A stretch of 64,000 nucleotides of DNA. Source: Leptodontidium sp. MPI-SDFR-AT-0119 (lineage: Eukaryota; Ascomycota; Leotiomycetes; Helotiales; Leptodontidiaceae). Below, in pieces: positions 12,725 through 23,515 of this stretch. The notes beneath the pieces were generated by a model. That model searched no databases, had not been told where the DNA came from, and saw only the letters and a list, made by a program, of their open reading frames with translations. Every line of letters starts with the position of its first letter. Position 1 is the first letter of the stretch. The position numbers and the translations under genes are program-made. The DNA is taken from assembly GCA_020726505.1 (NCBI GenBank), contig JAHLEZ010000039.1, forward strand, positions 186,001-250,000. Direction: 5' to 3'.

Positions 12725-13329
12725 TTGGGTGAGACGATTGATGCGTTGAGTGCGGAGGTGGCAATCTTTGAGCGGCTGATGGTTCGTTGATGGAACCTTG
12801 CTGTGAGTCGTTTGGGTGTGAGGTTGAGACAAGACAAAATCTAGATACTCGGGAGAGCTTGACTGTGACCCGGATTTAGGTGTTATCGGAGTTCAAGACA
12901 TGAAGTCTGTGTTAGGACGTCGAAGTTGTTCAACAATAAGCATTACATGATGACTGCCATAGTGAGGTACTGTATGAGGGACAACCAGCGAGAGGTAGAG
13001 AAGCCAGGAGAGCCCTTGTTTATGAGGTATGATACAAGAGAGCTCTATTTATGGGAAGCCAGAACCTTAGCGCCTTCGGCTAATCCACGCTATCCCCCCT
13101 CAGTACCAGTACAAGCACTGCAGCGAGCAACTTCAGAGTAGATATCCGACTCTCGGTATTTTAGGGAGTGTGCTACTTATAAACTGTTGGAGTAGGATGT
13201 CTACATATTTCATATTCATCACCGATAATTTAGCCTGACTGTTCAATCTTCACCAGCATGTTTTCTAACAACTCCTACCAACAAAATTATGTGGCATTCT
13301 ATTTTAGATCCTCGATCAGTACCCGTACC
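12725..13329. other. Intergenic spacer
   Basis: No supported gene or repeat. It separates the small candidate protein from the NLR remnant. Confidence 0.5.
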
Positions 13330-14153
13330 TCACCTCGAAGTCCAAAGTGACTGGCTTTCGATTCCATTTCTAGCATCGGATCGAGTCAGCCACTCTCTCG
13401 CATCCTTATTGCTATCAAGAATGCCCGCATCGAAATCGTACCAGCGGCTGGGATTCACGGTCTCGGTGATTGCTTTCCTCACCCGGAAGAGTTCCTTCCC
13501 TTTCCATTTTACAACCCATTCTCGATTCCTTCTCCTGCATCTTCTTCAACTTCTGCGTCACCAAATCTTGCATCTCGGCTTCCTTGCCTGAGATAACATG
13601 AGGGCTCTGTTCCTTCCCACTGTTGCCGTCACTTTTCGGAGCTGGATCTGGATCCGAAGCAGAAACAGGAGCATCAACATCACCAACCTCCTCGTCTTCT
13701 GCATCTGCTTCTTCCTTAGTAGCAGATAGCACATCGTCGTAGTCTTTCATCAAACTCGTAGTTTCCGAGTCTGTCGAAAGTTTCCGGTAAGCCTGCTCCC
13801 AAAAAACTGCCCCCCGCCATACTCAGATCTGGCCAGCTCCCCACTTTTCATCATCGGATGGAGCAACTGAGCTGACTTCCGAGCCTTGATATGACGATGC
13901 CTAAACACACTCACTTGTTAGTATTTGTGTCACAATAATCTCGGAACTCTCCATTTACCTCATCATCCGCTGGAGACTCCGGTCGGGATGAAGATTCTCC
14001 ACGTCGCCGTGAGGCTGCCGTTGGAACCTCAAGATACTGCCTGTCGTTCCTTGACGCCTCCGACGTGGTGGACTCTGAGTGTTTCTTGGCTCTCTTTTCC
14101 CGAGAGCTGCCAAGCATCCCTTTGAAGGGGTTGTGAGATTTGTGCTCCGCCAT
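13330..14153 (-). pseudogene. Broken N-terminal remnant of a NACHT/NLR-type STAND protein
   Basis: Exon 1 (14153-13959) begins MAEHKSHNPFKGML and is basic and Ser-rich. It splices through a 58-bp GT-AG intron (13958-13901) into a second exon. That frame meets TGA at 13825-13823 but the same frame resumes at once with a FWEQAYRKLS motif and a following YDDVLSATK segment, which resembles the helical start of the fungal NACHT_N domain (often LW-x-x-AY-x-x-L). Further on comes a helical MQDLVTQKLKKMQ segment; near 13525 the reading switches frame and continues as WVVKWKGKELFRVRKA, again as expected for this domain, until TGA at 13332-13330. No NACHT ATPase or repeat domain follows. I read this as a truncated, decaying incompatibility/immune-type receptor gene. 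Family assignment is from memory of the domain pattern. Confidence 0.6.
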
Positions 14154-14618
14154 GTCACGAAATGCTGTAGAACAAATAACATCTTCGTAGGAGTGACGAT
14201 GATCAAGGCGGAGTTGAGCTGAGCTGGGCTGGGCCGGGCCGTAGCGTTGTGTGAAAGCAGCGTCAGCTCGCAGATGCAGGCTGTTGTGCAGGCTGCGGAC
14301 AGCTACTGTTCATGCAGTGGGAGGAGGTGTAGCGAATCAACTGAGAGACGAGGGCTTCTTGAGGCATACTGAATTCGCTGAACAATACAAAACACTTATC
14401 GGAAAGTAAAGCCATACTAATGACAGAGAAACAGCAAAAAATGCAAAGCATCATGCTCTTGGTGCGAAGCACAGAGGATGATGGCAAACGCGCCTGTAGG
14501 CAATTCTCTGTATTTTGGGCCCATCATCTTATCAGATTTCTAGTCCAACATGTGGCACAAAAGTCACCGTCAGATTAAACAGCCTGATTTTACACACAAA
14601 TCCAAAAAAGGCAACCCA
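14154..14618. other. Intergenic spacer
   Basis: Upstream region of the NLR remnant and 3' flank of the transferase gene. Nothing else seen. Confidence 0.5.
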
Positions 14619-15380
14619 TCACAAATGCGGCCCCTTCGGGAAAGTCGTAAGATCATACACCCCATCGAACGCCTTCCCAATAGCTCTCTTCCAAGCAGGC
14701 CTGGCATAAACTCTCTGCAACCACTCTCCCAACTCGAGAAAGTCTTTCTCAAGATTAGCACTCCGTCGCTGCTTGATACTAGTCAATCCAAACTCCAACA
14801 TTATATCCGCCCTCCCGGGTTCCTTGCCCATGAAGAAGCCTCCCGAAGGGCCATCCTTCAACTCCCTCGTCAACTCCTTCAGTATATTCCGTATCTCAGG
14901 CCCGTCAAATTGCTTGCCTCCTGGCCCAGTTCCATTTCTCAACAGACCAAAATCCAGCATGAGGAGCGTAGTAGTCGCTTTGCCTAGGCTCGTCTGCGCG
15001 ATACTGACGAGCATCTCATCGCGGATCCAATCGCCATTCTTCAATCCGAATTTGTCTTCCTTGTCGAAGGTGCGAATGAGATATGTAGCAATGGCTGATG
15101 TTTCAGCGATATACCGATTCCCATCCGCGGCACCGGTTATGAGGACTGGCGCTTTACCGTATGGTCCTGTGGCTTGGAGGGAAGGAGGGGAGCGGAAAGG
15201 CGCTGTGGGGTGGCTTGGGGGGTTGCGGATGTGTGTTACAAGGTTGTATTCGATGCCGAGTTCTTCGAGAAGCCAGAGGATGCGTTGGGATTGTGAGTTC
15301 TGGGTGTGTTAGTACATCCCGAGAGAGGAGAGGAGAGGACCTACGTTGAGGTGATGGAAGGTGGGTTTGTTGTCTGCCAT
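14619..15380 (-). CDS. Glutathione S-transferase (Ure2/Gst-like)
   Basis: Cytosolic detoxification enzyme of 238 residues that conjugates glutathione to electrophiles or has peroxidase activity. Exon 1 is 15380-15345 (MADNKPTFHHLN), exon 2 is 15299-14619, with a 45-bp GT-AG intron between. The thioredoxin-like N-domain shows NSQSQRILWLLEELGIEYN, a cis-Pro motif in YGKAPVL near residue 70, and the glutathione-binding ETSAIATYLI at about 85-95. The all-helical C-domain includes FFMGKEPGRADIML, the usual G-x-x-x-S/T-x-A-D-type motif with GR in place of the commoner serine. Length is normal for the family. The start is fixed by splicing of a very short first exon. No cluster context with its neighbours. 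Confidence 0.88.
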
Positions 15381-16441
15381 TTTGGAGTAGTGATCTGATT
15401 GAATTGTCTGGGAAGGAGATATATCTTTCAGATACAGTGGAGGGAATTTGATTAGAGAAATGCGTACAAACGTGGAGGAGACTTCGCTTTATCCCGGTAA
15501 TGAGGGGATCTCCATCACTCGCGCCATGACGATGGACCCTCCATTTCCTGGGATCACCGAGGTCTAGACTTCCAATCTTACCAATGCATCCTCTGGCTCC
15601 AGCAAATCGTTACAAACACTCCGTAGAACCCGCATAAGCAACCAGCGTTGAAAGGCCGGCCGATGTCCTCTGGATCGAAGATTGAAGTTGTGAAAATGTT
15701 TCATGATAATCGCGAGAGAGGCTTATGCCGAGATGCTACCCTTGTGAGCTTAGCGCTTCGAGCTGATTACTGTTTTAGGCAGTAATCGGGCTACAACACG
15801 GACTTTTCGAATGCTGATACGGTTTCATTCTGACATTTTCTCGGTTTTGCTTCTGGTTTCTGCAAGAATATTTGAGATGTCTAGCTGGATAGAGTAGTAG
15901 TTGCGCATAGCGAGAAATTTGAGACCAATGGAGAAAAGGAGAGTGTGCGCTTGAAGGGTTAACTGAAGCTCACAGGTATCTCGCGAGAACTTTTTGCTTG
16001 CTTTGTCTTCGCTTTCATTCCTTGATCAGATTATAATTCTACCCTCAAAATTGACAGTCCTAGCAAGTCCTTTTACGCATTGGCAAATACTAGATAGAAA
16101 AGACCGAAGAGCCCTTAAGTGGAGGACTCGCTACTTTCATGCCGTGACCGTCCCTCGAGTCTTGCAGAGCTCAGCATTTGTTATTCATCATCAAGTCAGC
16201 CTCGGAAATGACTCGCATGTAAACAAACAAGCGAATGCTTTCAAATAAACGAATGTTCTGTTCTTGGCATTCCTCCACTAGACAATTAATGTACTGCACA
16301 AAGTGTTTTAAACACTTATCCATCTAAAGTACTCGTAGCAAACGCTGAAAGAATATGTGTGTGTACGTCTGTCGTGCTGTCTCCTAAACTTGAACTTATG
16401 CCTTCTGTTCGTCGACAACCACCAGAGCCTCGCTGGTTTCC
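15381..16441. other. Intergenic spacer of about 1.1 kb
   Basis: Promoter side of the transferase and 3' side of the next gene. Only short chance open frames; nothing else seen. Confidence 0.5.
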
Positions 16442-17116
16442 TCAAACGGCCATCTCATCTCTAGCCATCAACTCCTTCTTCTCCTCATCGGCACTCTTAT
16501 AAACCACGCCCTCAAACTTATCCGCCTTCTCCAAATCCGTCCCCTCAGGCATCTCTCCCTTCGCAATCTTCGCTTCATCAGCCCTCGCCTGCCTCTCCGC
16601 CTCGTCCATGATGATAGTCTCGATACAGAGATCCACGTAGCCACCATCCCACTTCCATCCTCCAATCTGGCACATCACCACAACACCAACCAAAATCCAC
16701 TCCACCCACTTTCCCTTGCACTCCTTCAACCCGCAGACATCACCACCACCATACAACGTCACCGCATCCGTGACAGCTCGCTGAAAGTGCTGAAACCCCC
16801 ACGATCCCGTAATAAACATCCAGGCCTTCTTGCGAGGCCAGGTCTTGTGCTGGCAGATTTTCAAGAAGACGCCGAGGAAGCCCGGGAAGAGAAAGGGGAC
16901 GAAGGGCGAGAGGATCAAGGCCAAGAATTTGGCGAATTCGGTAAGGTATGGAATGTAGAATACGTCTAGAGCGAGGAGGACTAGGAGGATCATTCCACCA
17001 AGGACTCCTACCACGGCGAGGATAGCGAGGACGATTGTGACGGTGGTGAGTTTTGGCCTGGGTTTGGGCGTTTCGAGGATTATGTCAAATGATGTGGTTG
17101 GGATTGGTTTGGCCAT
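16442..17116 (-). CDS. Small multi-pass membrane protein, unknown function
   Basis: Single-exon frame of 224 residues. A short N-terminal cytosolic-type region (MAKPIPTTSFDI) precedes a long hydrophobic segment at about residues 25-52, a second at about 60-85 rich in Pro and Phe (SPFVPFLFPGF), and a third near 137-156 (WILVGVVVMCQIGGW). Two cysteines (in the VCGLKECK motif) lie before the third segment. The C-terminal 70 residues are highly charged and helical (DEAERQARADEAKIA), probably a cytosolic tail. The codon-like composition and strong topology pattern support a real gene. I do not recognise the family. Size and tail would suit an endomembrane or plasma-membrane scaffold protein, which is inference only. 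No introns are needed. Confidence 0.7.
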   Translation of the reverse strand: MAKPIPTTSFDIILETPKPRPKLTTVTIVLAILAVVGVLGGMILLVLLALDVFYIPYLTEFAKFLALILSPFVPFLFPGFLGVFLKICQHKTWPRKKAWMFITGSWGFQHFQRAVTDAVTLYGGGDVCGLKECKGKWVEWILVGVVVMCQIGGWKWDGGYVDLCIETIIMDEAERQARADEAKIAKGEMPEGTDLEKADKFEGVVYKSADEEKKELMARDEMAV

Positions 17117-18065
17117 GATGGGTGGTTGATCTGGGTGTTCAATTGCTGTTTCTTAATTGAGTATTGTGACAAAGGAGATGGTGTTGTTGAATTGACTTGA
17201 CTTGACTTGGAGTTGAAGAAACAAGTGAGGGTTGAAATGAAACCCGGAGGCAATCCAAGCTTATGAGGGGAAGCCAGCAGCGCTGGGCAGGCGCTGGGGC
17301 TCATGCGCGCAGTCGGCAAGCACGGCTGATTAGTGGGGATCTTCGGGATCTTCAGGCTCTTCAGGGGGGCTGAGAAGCGTTGTCCTCGTACAGGTACAAC
17401 ACGACTCGCCTCGCCTAGGCTGCTTAATGGGCGAATCAAGAAGAAACAACACCAGGAAACACATCATGAGGTTCTCCCGCAGCTCCGCACAGCATTCCTC
17501 GAGTGTTACAGTAAGTATGGTTTGTTGTCACGGTCGTGTCACTTGGGTACCGGGGAAGCACTGGTGTCCTTTGGTCTAGTCAACAGATTGTGGAACACTA
17601 TTCGTTTGGCATATTTTTTGGTGTCTTGGGTGGCCCAAGTATTGGAAGCCTGTTCAAGTGGACGAGAACAGAACCATCGATGGTTAAGGCCGGGATCCAA
17701 TCGTCACAGAGTTTGCCATCCGATGACGCTTTCTTGTGCCACAAAATAGATAGGTTGAAGTTCGAGGTGGGATCATGCTCAGAGCAAGATGAGCCTACAA
17801 GTCTGGTGAAGCTACGAGCTACCAATTCTGTGTGTCTGAGCGAATGGAATTATTCAAGACAGGCTATTGAGAATAATCGGGTTTCACAAATCTGTTCGCT
17901 GGATTGCATGCAGTCCATGTGGTCAACAGACGGGTTCATCAAAGAGGACGACAAAAGCAGGACGCCTAGTGAGGTTATCTTGCTCTCAAATTCCACAACC
18001 CTACAAGTACAGCCACGATTACAGTACATTTCAATCCTCAAACCAGCTAGAACTCCTCACACCCT
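17117..18065. other. Intergenic spacer
   Basis: Open frames on the plus strand at 17333-18099 overlap in different frames and have no coding signature. I see no RNA gene or repeat. Confidence 0.5.
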
Positions 18066-18341
18066 TCACATCAATCCGCCATACTCCTCCCCCTCCTGAT
18101 CCAACTTCTTCTCTTCAGCCATGTATTCCTTGAACTTCTGTTCCTCGCTCTCCTTGTGTGGTTCTCTCTGACCCTGGGCAGCTTGTTGCTGGCCAGTAGC
18201 CTGCTCTCCTTCCTTGTGGCGGCCATGGTGGAAGATCTTGTCTACCAATCCCTCCTTCTTTTGTCCTGCTTGTTCTGCTGTTGATTAGCTCGAGTTTCTT
18301 GATACCTTTAGACTTGAGATTGGAGGCTACTTACCGGGCAT
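18066..18341 (-). CDS. Small hydrophilic Gln/Glu/Lys-rich protein (71 residues)
   Basis: Exon 1 is only seven bases, 18341-18335 (ATG CCC G), followed by a 60-bp intron with a perfect GTAAGT donor and a CAG acceptor, then exon 2, 18274-18066. The spliced frame reads MPEQAGQKKEGLVDKIFHHG, then a Gln-rich centre (about residues 27-37) and a charged helical C-terminus (KFKEYMAEEKKLDQEGEEYG). It is very soluble, lacks membrane segments and resembles the small, disordered, stress-associated proteins common in filamentous fungi, but I cannot name a family. The first-exon assignment rests on the strong donor and on the absence of another suitable Met near the acceptor. The alternative is a start at an internal Met. 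Confidence 0.62.
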
Positions 18342-19117
18342 GATGGTTTCTGGAATATGCTCAAAGTTTTTGGTCTGCTTATTTTCTGTTTGATTGAGTG
18401 TGTCTTCTGACTTCAGATGCAGTCTTTGATGTCTTCGAGCTTTCTCATCTCATTCATATATACGATCCTGCTGTGGGGTAACGCGGGGTAATCATCTTGC
18501 GTCATGAGACATCTCGGGGCCGAATTCCTACAGTCAGGAAGATCATCTCAAATCTTGTCCGGATCTGCGGATACCAAAAGTTTGTTCGTCCGTTGCAAAC
18601 ACGCCGTTCTTACTGGAGTATGATACTGCGAAATTCATTGGTCGCTAGTTGGCAGCTGTTGCAGCGTTCTTCGGCAATGATTGCTCTTCACGTAAAAGGA
18701 TTTCATGTGCCGATACTGATGGTAGTTTTAGTAGATAGGCTGCAGGTATTGCATTTATTTAGGAGAGATGTTGAAATTCGAAATTTGAATGATTGTGTTT
18801 AGAGTATGTTTCTCGGTAGCTTCCATTTTCAAGTCTCTTCTTTAGTTACCTGGGATCTATCTAGATCTCGGGAGGGGGGACTTTGAATGCGGATTTCTGC
18901 TTGCCATGGTGACTTTCTTGAGGTGCAAGCGTTCACGTTGAGACGATTACGGGATAAGATGGGTGGATTTAGAGGGGTTAGGGGAAGAGGCGTTCGAAAC
19001 CAGGGCGATATCAGTGGTTTACTGGAATATCTACCTCCCAACATATCAAACCTCAACTACGCCCCGGATCCAGCCCATCCTTCAAACCCCTCTGTTCGCG
19101 TATCTTTCGCACCAAAT
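18342..19117. other. Intergenic spacer
   Basis: Upstream region of the small hydrophilic protein and 3' flank of the NmrA-like gene. Nothing supported. Confidence 0.5.
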
Positions 19118-20493
19118 CTACGGCCGTCCACCCCAAGTCCTTTCCAAGAACTCCTCAATCCCCTCAAACTTATAATCCGACAACAAATGATTCCACTCAT
19201 CACTCACCATCCACGACTCATGCTTCCCACACAACAAGAACCCCGTCAACACCGTCTTAGAGAAGTACTCGATCTGCTCCTCCTTCAGCCCATTGGCTCT
19301 CATAGTCGGAATCCACGACGATTTGATATCACCTGCTCGGATATCTGCTTCCTTCAAAGTTGTGACTGGCCAGGGCTTGCCGCCTGCAAGTGTTATCAGC
19401 GTCAGCTACAATACCCTACACGGCGAAGCGAAATCAAATTGAGATGATGGCACACACGTACCTCTAATATTCTCCCCCAACTTGATGAACTCCGAAGTCC
19501 TCAACGTCGTGCCCGCTATCCCGCTCATAAGAGGCCACTCTCCCTCATACTCCACAGCACGCGCCACCGCCTCCGCCACATCCTTCACGCTCGTAAGTGT
19601 GATCCGCGGATCGACGCCTTCTAGGACAATGGCGCGGCGGTTGGGGAGGTCAAGTGGGATCTCGAGGGGGATGATGTGTTTACTTGACGTGTTTGGTGGT
19701 GCAATGTAGTCACTTATGAAACCGGGCTGGAAGAGTGTATATTCGATGACCTGGTATAGTGAGTTTGTTGATATAGAGAGGGGTTGGAGGAGGGAGCAGG
19801 GGAGGATATACTTTCTTGTCCTTGTTGATCTCAGCTAGGTAGGCTCGAGTACTGCCTTTCTCTGCATACCATGGGATCTCCTCGAAGTTCGAGCTGTACC
19901 ATCCAGCATCAGTCCATATTCGTCCCATCTCGTCTTTTTCATTGTTGTTTCTCCCTTTCTCTACCTCCACTCCCCACAACATCTACCTCCCAGGAAACGA
20001 GATTGACACACTCACATTGACCACTTGTTCGGCGCAAATCTCTTCACCCCCGCCGCGATACTCGCGTCGATAAGCGCCTTCTGCATCACACTCCCTACAT
20101 CCTCATGCGCTGCCCCAAAGGACAATACTACATCGACGCCTTGGAAGAGGGTGGTTAGTTCAGTGACGGAAGTGTAGTCTGTTTGAGCCCAAGTTACGCC
20201 GGGGCGGGCATCAGGTGCGTGGGTCTATTTTATGTTCGCGTTAGCTGTGGATTTGGTTGTGGGAAGAATGGATGGATAAGAGAGGGAAGAAACCAATGTG
20301 GGAGGGTAGGGGCCGGCATACTTTGCGAGAAAGAATCAGGATCTCGTGTCTACCCTTTGAGATTAAGACGTCGATGATCTCGCTTGCGATTTCTGGTTGG
20401 TGGTGTCAGTTTTGTTTGGGGGTGGTGAGTGGGTGAGCAGAGGTGGAGCAGAAACATACGGCCTGAACCACCTGCAATTGCTATCTTGACCAT
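19118..20493 (-). CDS. NmrA-like / isoflavone-reductase-like NAD(P)-binding protein
   Basis: Atypical short-chain dehydrogenase of about 316 residues with a Rossmann fold; members act as NAD(P)H-dependent reductases or redox sensors. Exons on the minus strand: 20493-20460, 20392-20322, 20224-20016, 19893-19812, 19750-19462, 19383-19118; the total is a multiple of three. The N-terminus MVKIAIAGGSGQIA carries the GxxGxxG-type dinucleotide loop. Further hallmarks are GVDVVLSFGA, RFAPNKWS at the end of exon 3, PWYAEKG, and FQPGFISDYIA. The C-terminal substrate part contains DVAEAVARAVEYEG and ends TWGGRP. The fourth intron boundary (19894-20015, 122 bp) is the least certain; exon 4 may begin slightly upstream. 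The reaction is unknown; neighbours do not suggest a pathway. Confidence 0.82.
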
Positions 20494-21097
20494 ATCTGCA
20501 GTGTTGGTGGATTTATGATGAGATTGTGAGTAAGATGAAGATTGATCCAGGTAGAGTAAACTTAGGCGCGAGACTTGAGAGACTAATTGATCTGGACGAT
20601 GAGAAAATGCAAGATTGGGGAACTCAAATGTCCTGTTTATTCGAAAGACCTAAAACCTTGCAGGAAATTCAAACTATTTATCCTCTTCCTCATCTCTCTC
20701 CTTTCAGTAACCCATATCATCGATTTATCAGCTTTTCCTTATCCCACTATCCATGCAGCGTGATGTAGCTCCGATACGGTGTAGATATTCTCCCGAGAAC
20801 GAGGACTTGGATGTAAATAACACGGCCGCGTGCTTACCTCCATGCAGTGTTATTGGTTATCTTCCTGAGATCTGGACTAAAACCATGCGGGGGTCGCGGG
20901 GTGGTCCTCCGCTGGAAGATTGGGTTTGTCATCCTGTGTGGTTTAAAGACGGTCCCTTATTCTCCTTCAAAAGAACTGGTAGACTAAAACCATACGTACT
21001 CAGGATCAAAACCATTCATCGGCTTGTTGTGTTGTTTTGTTCCCTGTCATCCCACTTCCACTCAGCGAGATCAAAAAGCACCCCTGTTGGGAGCACC
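20494..21097. other. Divergent promoter region
   Basis: Lies between the starts of the NmrA-like gene (-) and the OrsD-like gene (+). An open frame continues upstream of the chosen OrsD-like start to 20753 but looks non-coding. Confidence 0.5.
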
Positions 21098-21919
21098 ATG
21101 ACTTCCCACCCACCCATCCCAAACGAACTCACGCCCTACCTCACCCTCCTCACTCAACGTCCCAACCCTCCTCTCCTCATCTGCATCCAATGCCAAGCAG
21201 CCGTCCTCCCCAAAAGTCTCATTGACCATCTGAGGAAACACCACAACCTCCCCCCGGAACTGCGGAGTGCTGTCCGCTCTTTCATCGCTTCTGTTCCGAA
21301 CCCGTTGCTTGATTTTGGTGATGTGCTGTGTCATGTCGATGGTTCGGAGCCGGTGAGGGGGTTGAGGGTTGTTGATGCTTGGAGGTGTAGGGTGGTGGTT
21401 GATCGTGAGCTTGAGCGTAAGGATGGGAGAGTTAGTGAGGGTGAAGAAAGGGGGAAGGAGAGAGCGTGTGGGCTTATTAGGAGGGATGTCACGGATGTGA
21501 GGAGACATGTTAATCTTGTGCATGGTGTTGGTGCGGCGGGTATGTATGAGGCTTGTAAGGCGCAGAGTTGGTTTGGTGGACGGAGGGCTGTTTATTCGTG
21601 GGTTTGTGGTGGTCGTGGTTGCGATGGGGAGGGCGATGTGGTGACGAGTGATGAGAAAGTGAAGGGAGGAGAGATCAGTCGAGTTGAAAGTAGTCTTGTT
21701 GATGAAAGCATGAATGAGAAAAGGGATAGGGATGATGATTGGATAGAGCGAGGGGAAGGAGAAGGAGAAGAGGGAGGAGGAGGATCGAAGAGATTGCAGA
21801 CTTCTATTTTGACAAGTATCTGTAGATGGGGGTTTTATGGGAAGAGTTTTGGGGATAAGACACCGAAGAGTTGGAGGGAGGGGGAAGAGAGGGAACTTGG
21901 GACAGGAATGATGTTTTGA
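21098..21919 (+). CDS. OrsD/DUF3505-like zinc-binding protein
   Basis: Single-exon frame, 273 residues from the ATG at 21098. The N-terminal part has a Cys-x2-Cys pair (CIQCQAAVLP), followed by a His pair in DHLRKHHNLP, and a second zinc-type set in CGLIRRDVTDVRRHVNLVHG, then a YEACKAQSWFGG stretch. This order matches the DUF3505 family of fungal proteins (first known from the orsellinic-acid locus as OrsD), which carry two BED-like zinc-finger halves and often occur in many copies. The C-terminus is acidic and low-complexity (Glu/Gly) and then basic. Family members are thought to bind DNA or derive from mobile elements; function is unproven. A longer frame from 20753 exists but the upstream extension lacks family features. 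A MITE lies 18 bp past the stop. Confidence 0.6.
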   Translation: MTSHPPIPNELTPYLTLLTQRPNPPLLICIQCQAAVLPKSLIDHLRKHHNLPPELRSAVRSFIASVPNPLLDFGDVLCHVDGSEPVRGLRVVDAWRCRVVVDRELERKDGRVSEGEERGKERACGLIRRDVTDVRRHVNLVHGVGAAGMYEACKAQSWFGGRRAVYSWVCGGRGCDGEGDVVTSDEKVKGGEISRVESSLVDESMNEKRDRDDDWIERGEGEGEEGGGGSKRLQTSILTSICRWGFYGKSFGDKTPKSWREGEERELGTGMMF

Positions 21920-21937
21920 ACGAGGTGCACTTTTGAT

Positions 21938-22408
21938 CAGTGTGACAAATTTCTATTTTACTACTCGAGTAGCTACTTGAGTAGTAGAGTAGAGTAGAGT
22001 AGAGTAGAGTAGAGTAGAGTAGAGTAGAGTAGAGTAGAGTAGAGTAGAGTAGAGTAGAGTAGAGTAGAGTAGAGTAGAGTAGAGTAGAATTAGATTAGTC
22101 ACTTTTTCGACTACTCTAGAGTAGTAGAGCACTAGAGTTATTTTGCAAGGACGTTTAAATTTTAATATAAATATAAAATTATTATAAACTAAGTTACTAG
22201 TAATAATAATTATTAAAATAGTTTACTTATAAATCGCTTATTTATAAAGTTATTAAATATCTATACTTAAGTAAGCGTTAATACTAAAGGTTCAAACGAG
22301 ATAAGCCGCGATTAAGCTACTTTAGGTAAAGCTCTCGCGTATTAGTCTTATTTAGGTTAGATTTTAGTCCCATAACTACTACTCGAGTACTACTCATTTG
22401 TCACGCTG
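21938..22408. mobile_element. hAT-like MITE with 8-bp target-site duplication
   Basis: Inverted ends CAGTGTGACAAAT (21938-21950) and its near-perfect complement (22396-22408, one mismatch) are flanked by identical direct repeats CTTTTGAT at 21930-21937 and 22409-22416. An 8-bp duplication with CAG...CTG ends is characteristic of the hAT superfamily. Palindromic ACTACTCGAGTA-type subterminal sequence follows each end. There is no coding capacity, so it is a non-autonomous element of 471 bp. The interior contains a pentanucleotide expansion and an AT-rich, RIP-like segment (about 22140-22370). Confidence 0.82.
21983..22087 (+). repeat. (TAGAG)n pentanucleotide array, about 20 copies
   Basis: Nearly perfect head-to-tail TAGAG units inside the MITE, apparently grown from the GTAGTAGAGTAG-like motif next to its left end. 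Confidence 0.9.
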
Positions 22409-22938
22409 CTTTTGATGGAAATGTAGAAGGCTGGTATGGGAAAGTAAATATACTCCCTGGGATGAGACTCATGGTACGAGCGAGATAAGATTAAAGCTTT
22501 TGAAGGCCATGGAATACGGGTGGGAAGAAAATGTAAAAAGCGCTGAAGATAGATTTACTGCCGCTATCTTCTTTCTTCTGAAGTAGAACTGGAAGGAAGT
22601 GATGCTGGCTCATTGAAGCCGAACTTCTGGGGAATTCAACCTGCGCACCTTTAAGGAGGCATAGGTAAGTCAGAACTCTAAACCTCGATTTTTAGGGGTA
22701 GAAATTATCCCAGCTGAGAATCCGATTCTGGTATGGATGGCTATATTTCCCCCAGGAGAAAGAAAGACTTAATCGTCGGTTCCACTCCCCACCCCCGGTA
22801 GTCGGTTTTTTAATGCCTCAGGAGTGGCCTCGACTCGCTCCGCTAATAACAGCGTGAGCAAAATTAATCAAGCTAATCGATTAATAATCAGATTAATTGA
22901 TTTGATTAGATTAGAATTAGATTAATTGATTTGATTAG
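22409..22938. other. Non-coding flank with fragment of a dispersed repeat and ATTAG/ATTAA-rich tract
   Basis: From 22771 to about 22830 this region shares a segment (AATCGTCGGTTCCACTCCCC and following bases) with the opposite strand at about 37752-37842. From 22862 to 22938 it is composed of ATTAATTGATTTGATTAG-type imperfect repeats into which the Copia element inserted. Confidence 0.5.
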
Positions 22939-23194
22939 TGTTGGTCCACAGGTCCCTGCATAAGCATACTTCGGTCTGGAGAAGTGGGTGCGGGTCAAAG
23001 TCAGGGGTCAGAGTCTAGCCGGACTGGTTTCGGTGGAGATTCGGTGGGGTTTCGTAGTATATAGTCTAGCTCTTCTCGCATTCTCTTAGAATATACACAG
23101 ATTTTGAACTATATATTTATTACTTTGTCGCCATACTCGTATTAGAATATATTTACACATACGGCGTAATATATAAACTAGTACTATACTAACA
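22939..23194 (+). repeat. 5' LTR of the Copia element
   Basis: 256 bp from TGTTGGTCC to ACTAACA, with TG...CA ends intact. Aligned without gaps to the 3' copy. Confidence 0.9.
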
Positions 23195-23515
23195 CTAATC
23201 AGTAGTAAGCTTATATCGTCAACCTTACTATAGACAAAAAAGGTCTTAGGCTATAGAGCGGATTCTAGGCTTCAACTTAAGGAGTACTTTATTGTATTTT
23301 TCTTAAAGGGTAGTTTACCTTTTCTAGATCGTAAAGGGAAGGCAACTTCTCTCTTAAGACTTAATTAGGACGATTACACGTTAGAGAAGAGCTATCACAA
23401 CACGATAGTTACTCTACGAAGACTATTAATTCAACATCCTTGAATTCAGAACTTTAGACCTTTAAGAAACCTATCTGGGAACTTACTAGATCACCTACGA
23501 ATCGAATCCGACATA

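Noticed and set aside
12219..12790. Open frames on the plus strand (61 and 147 codons)
   Set aside because: Leu/Ser/Pro-rich read-through of pyrimidine-rich DNA; the minus strand gives a more protein-like exon pair.
13415..13753. Separate 112-residue minus-strand gene
   Set aside because: It is in the same frame as the preceding exon across a single TGA and shares the NACHT_N-like pattern, so it is part of the pseudogene.
20753..21097. N-terminal extension of the OrsD-like protein
   Set aside because: The extension lacks family motifs, and the Met at 21098 is followed directly by the conserved part.
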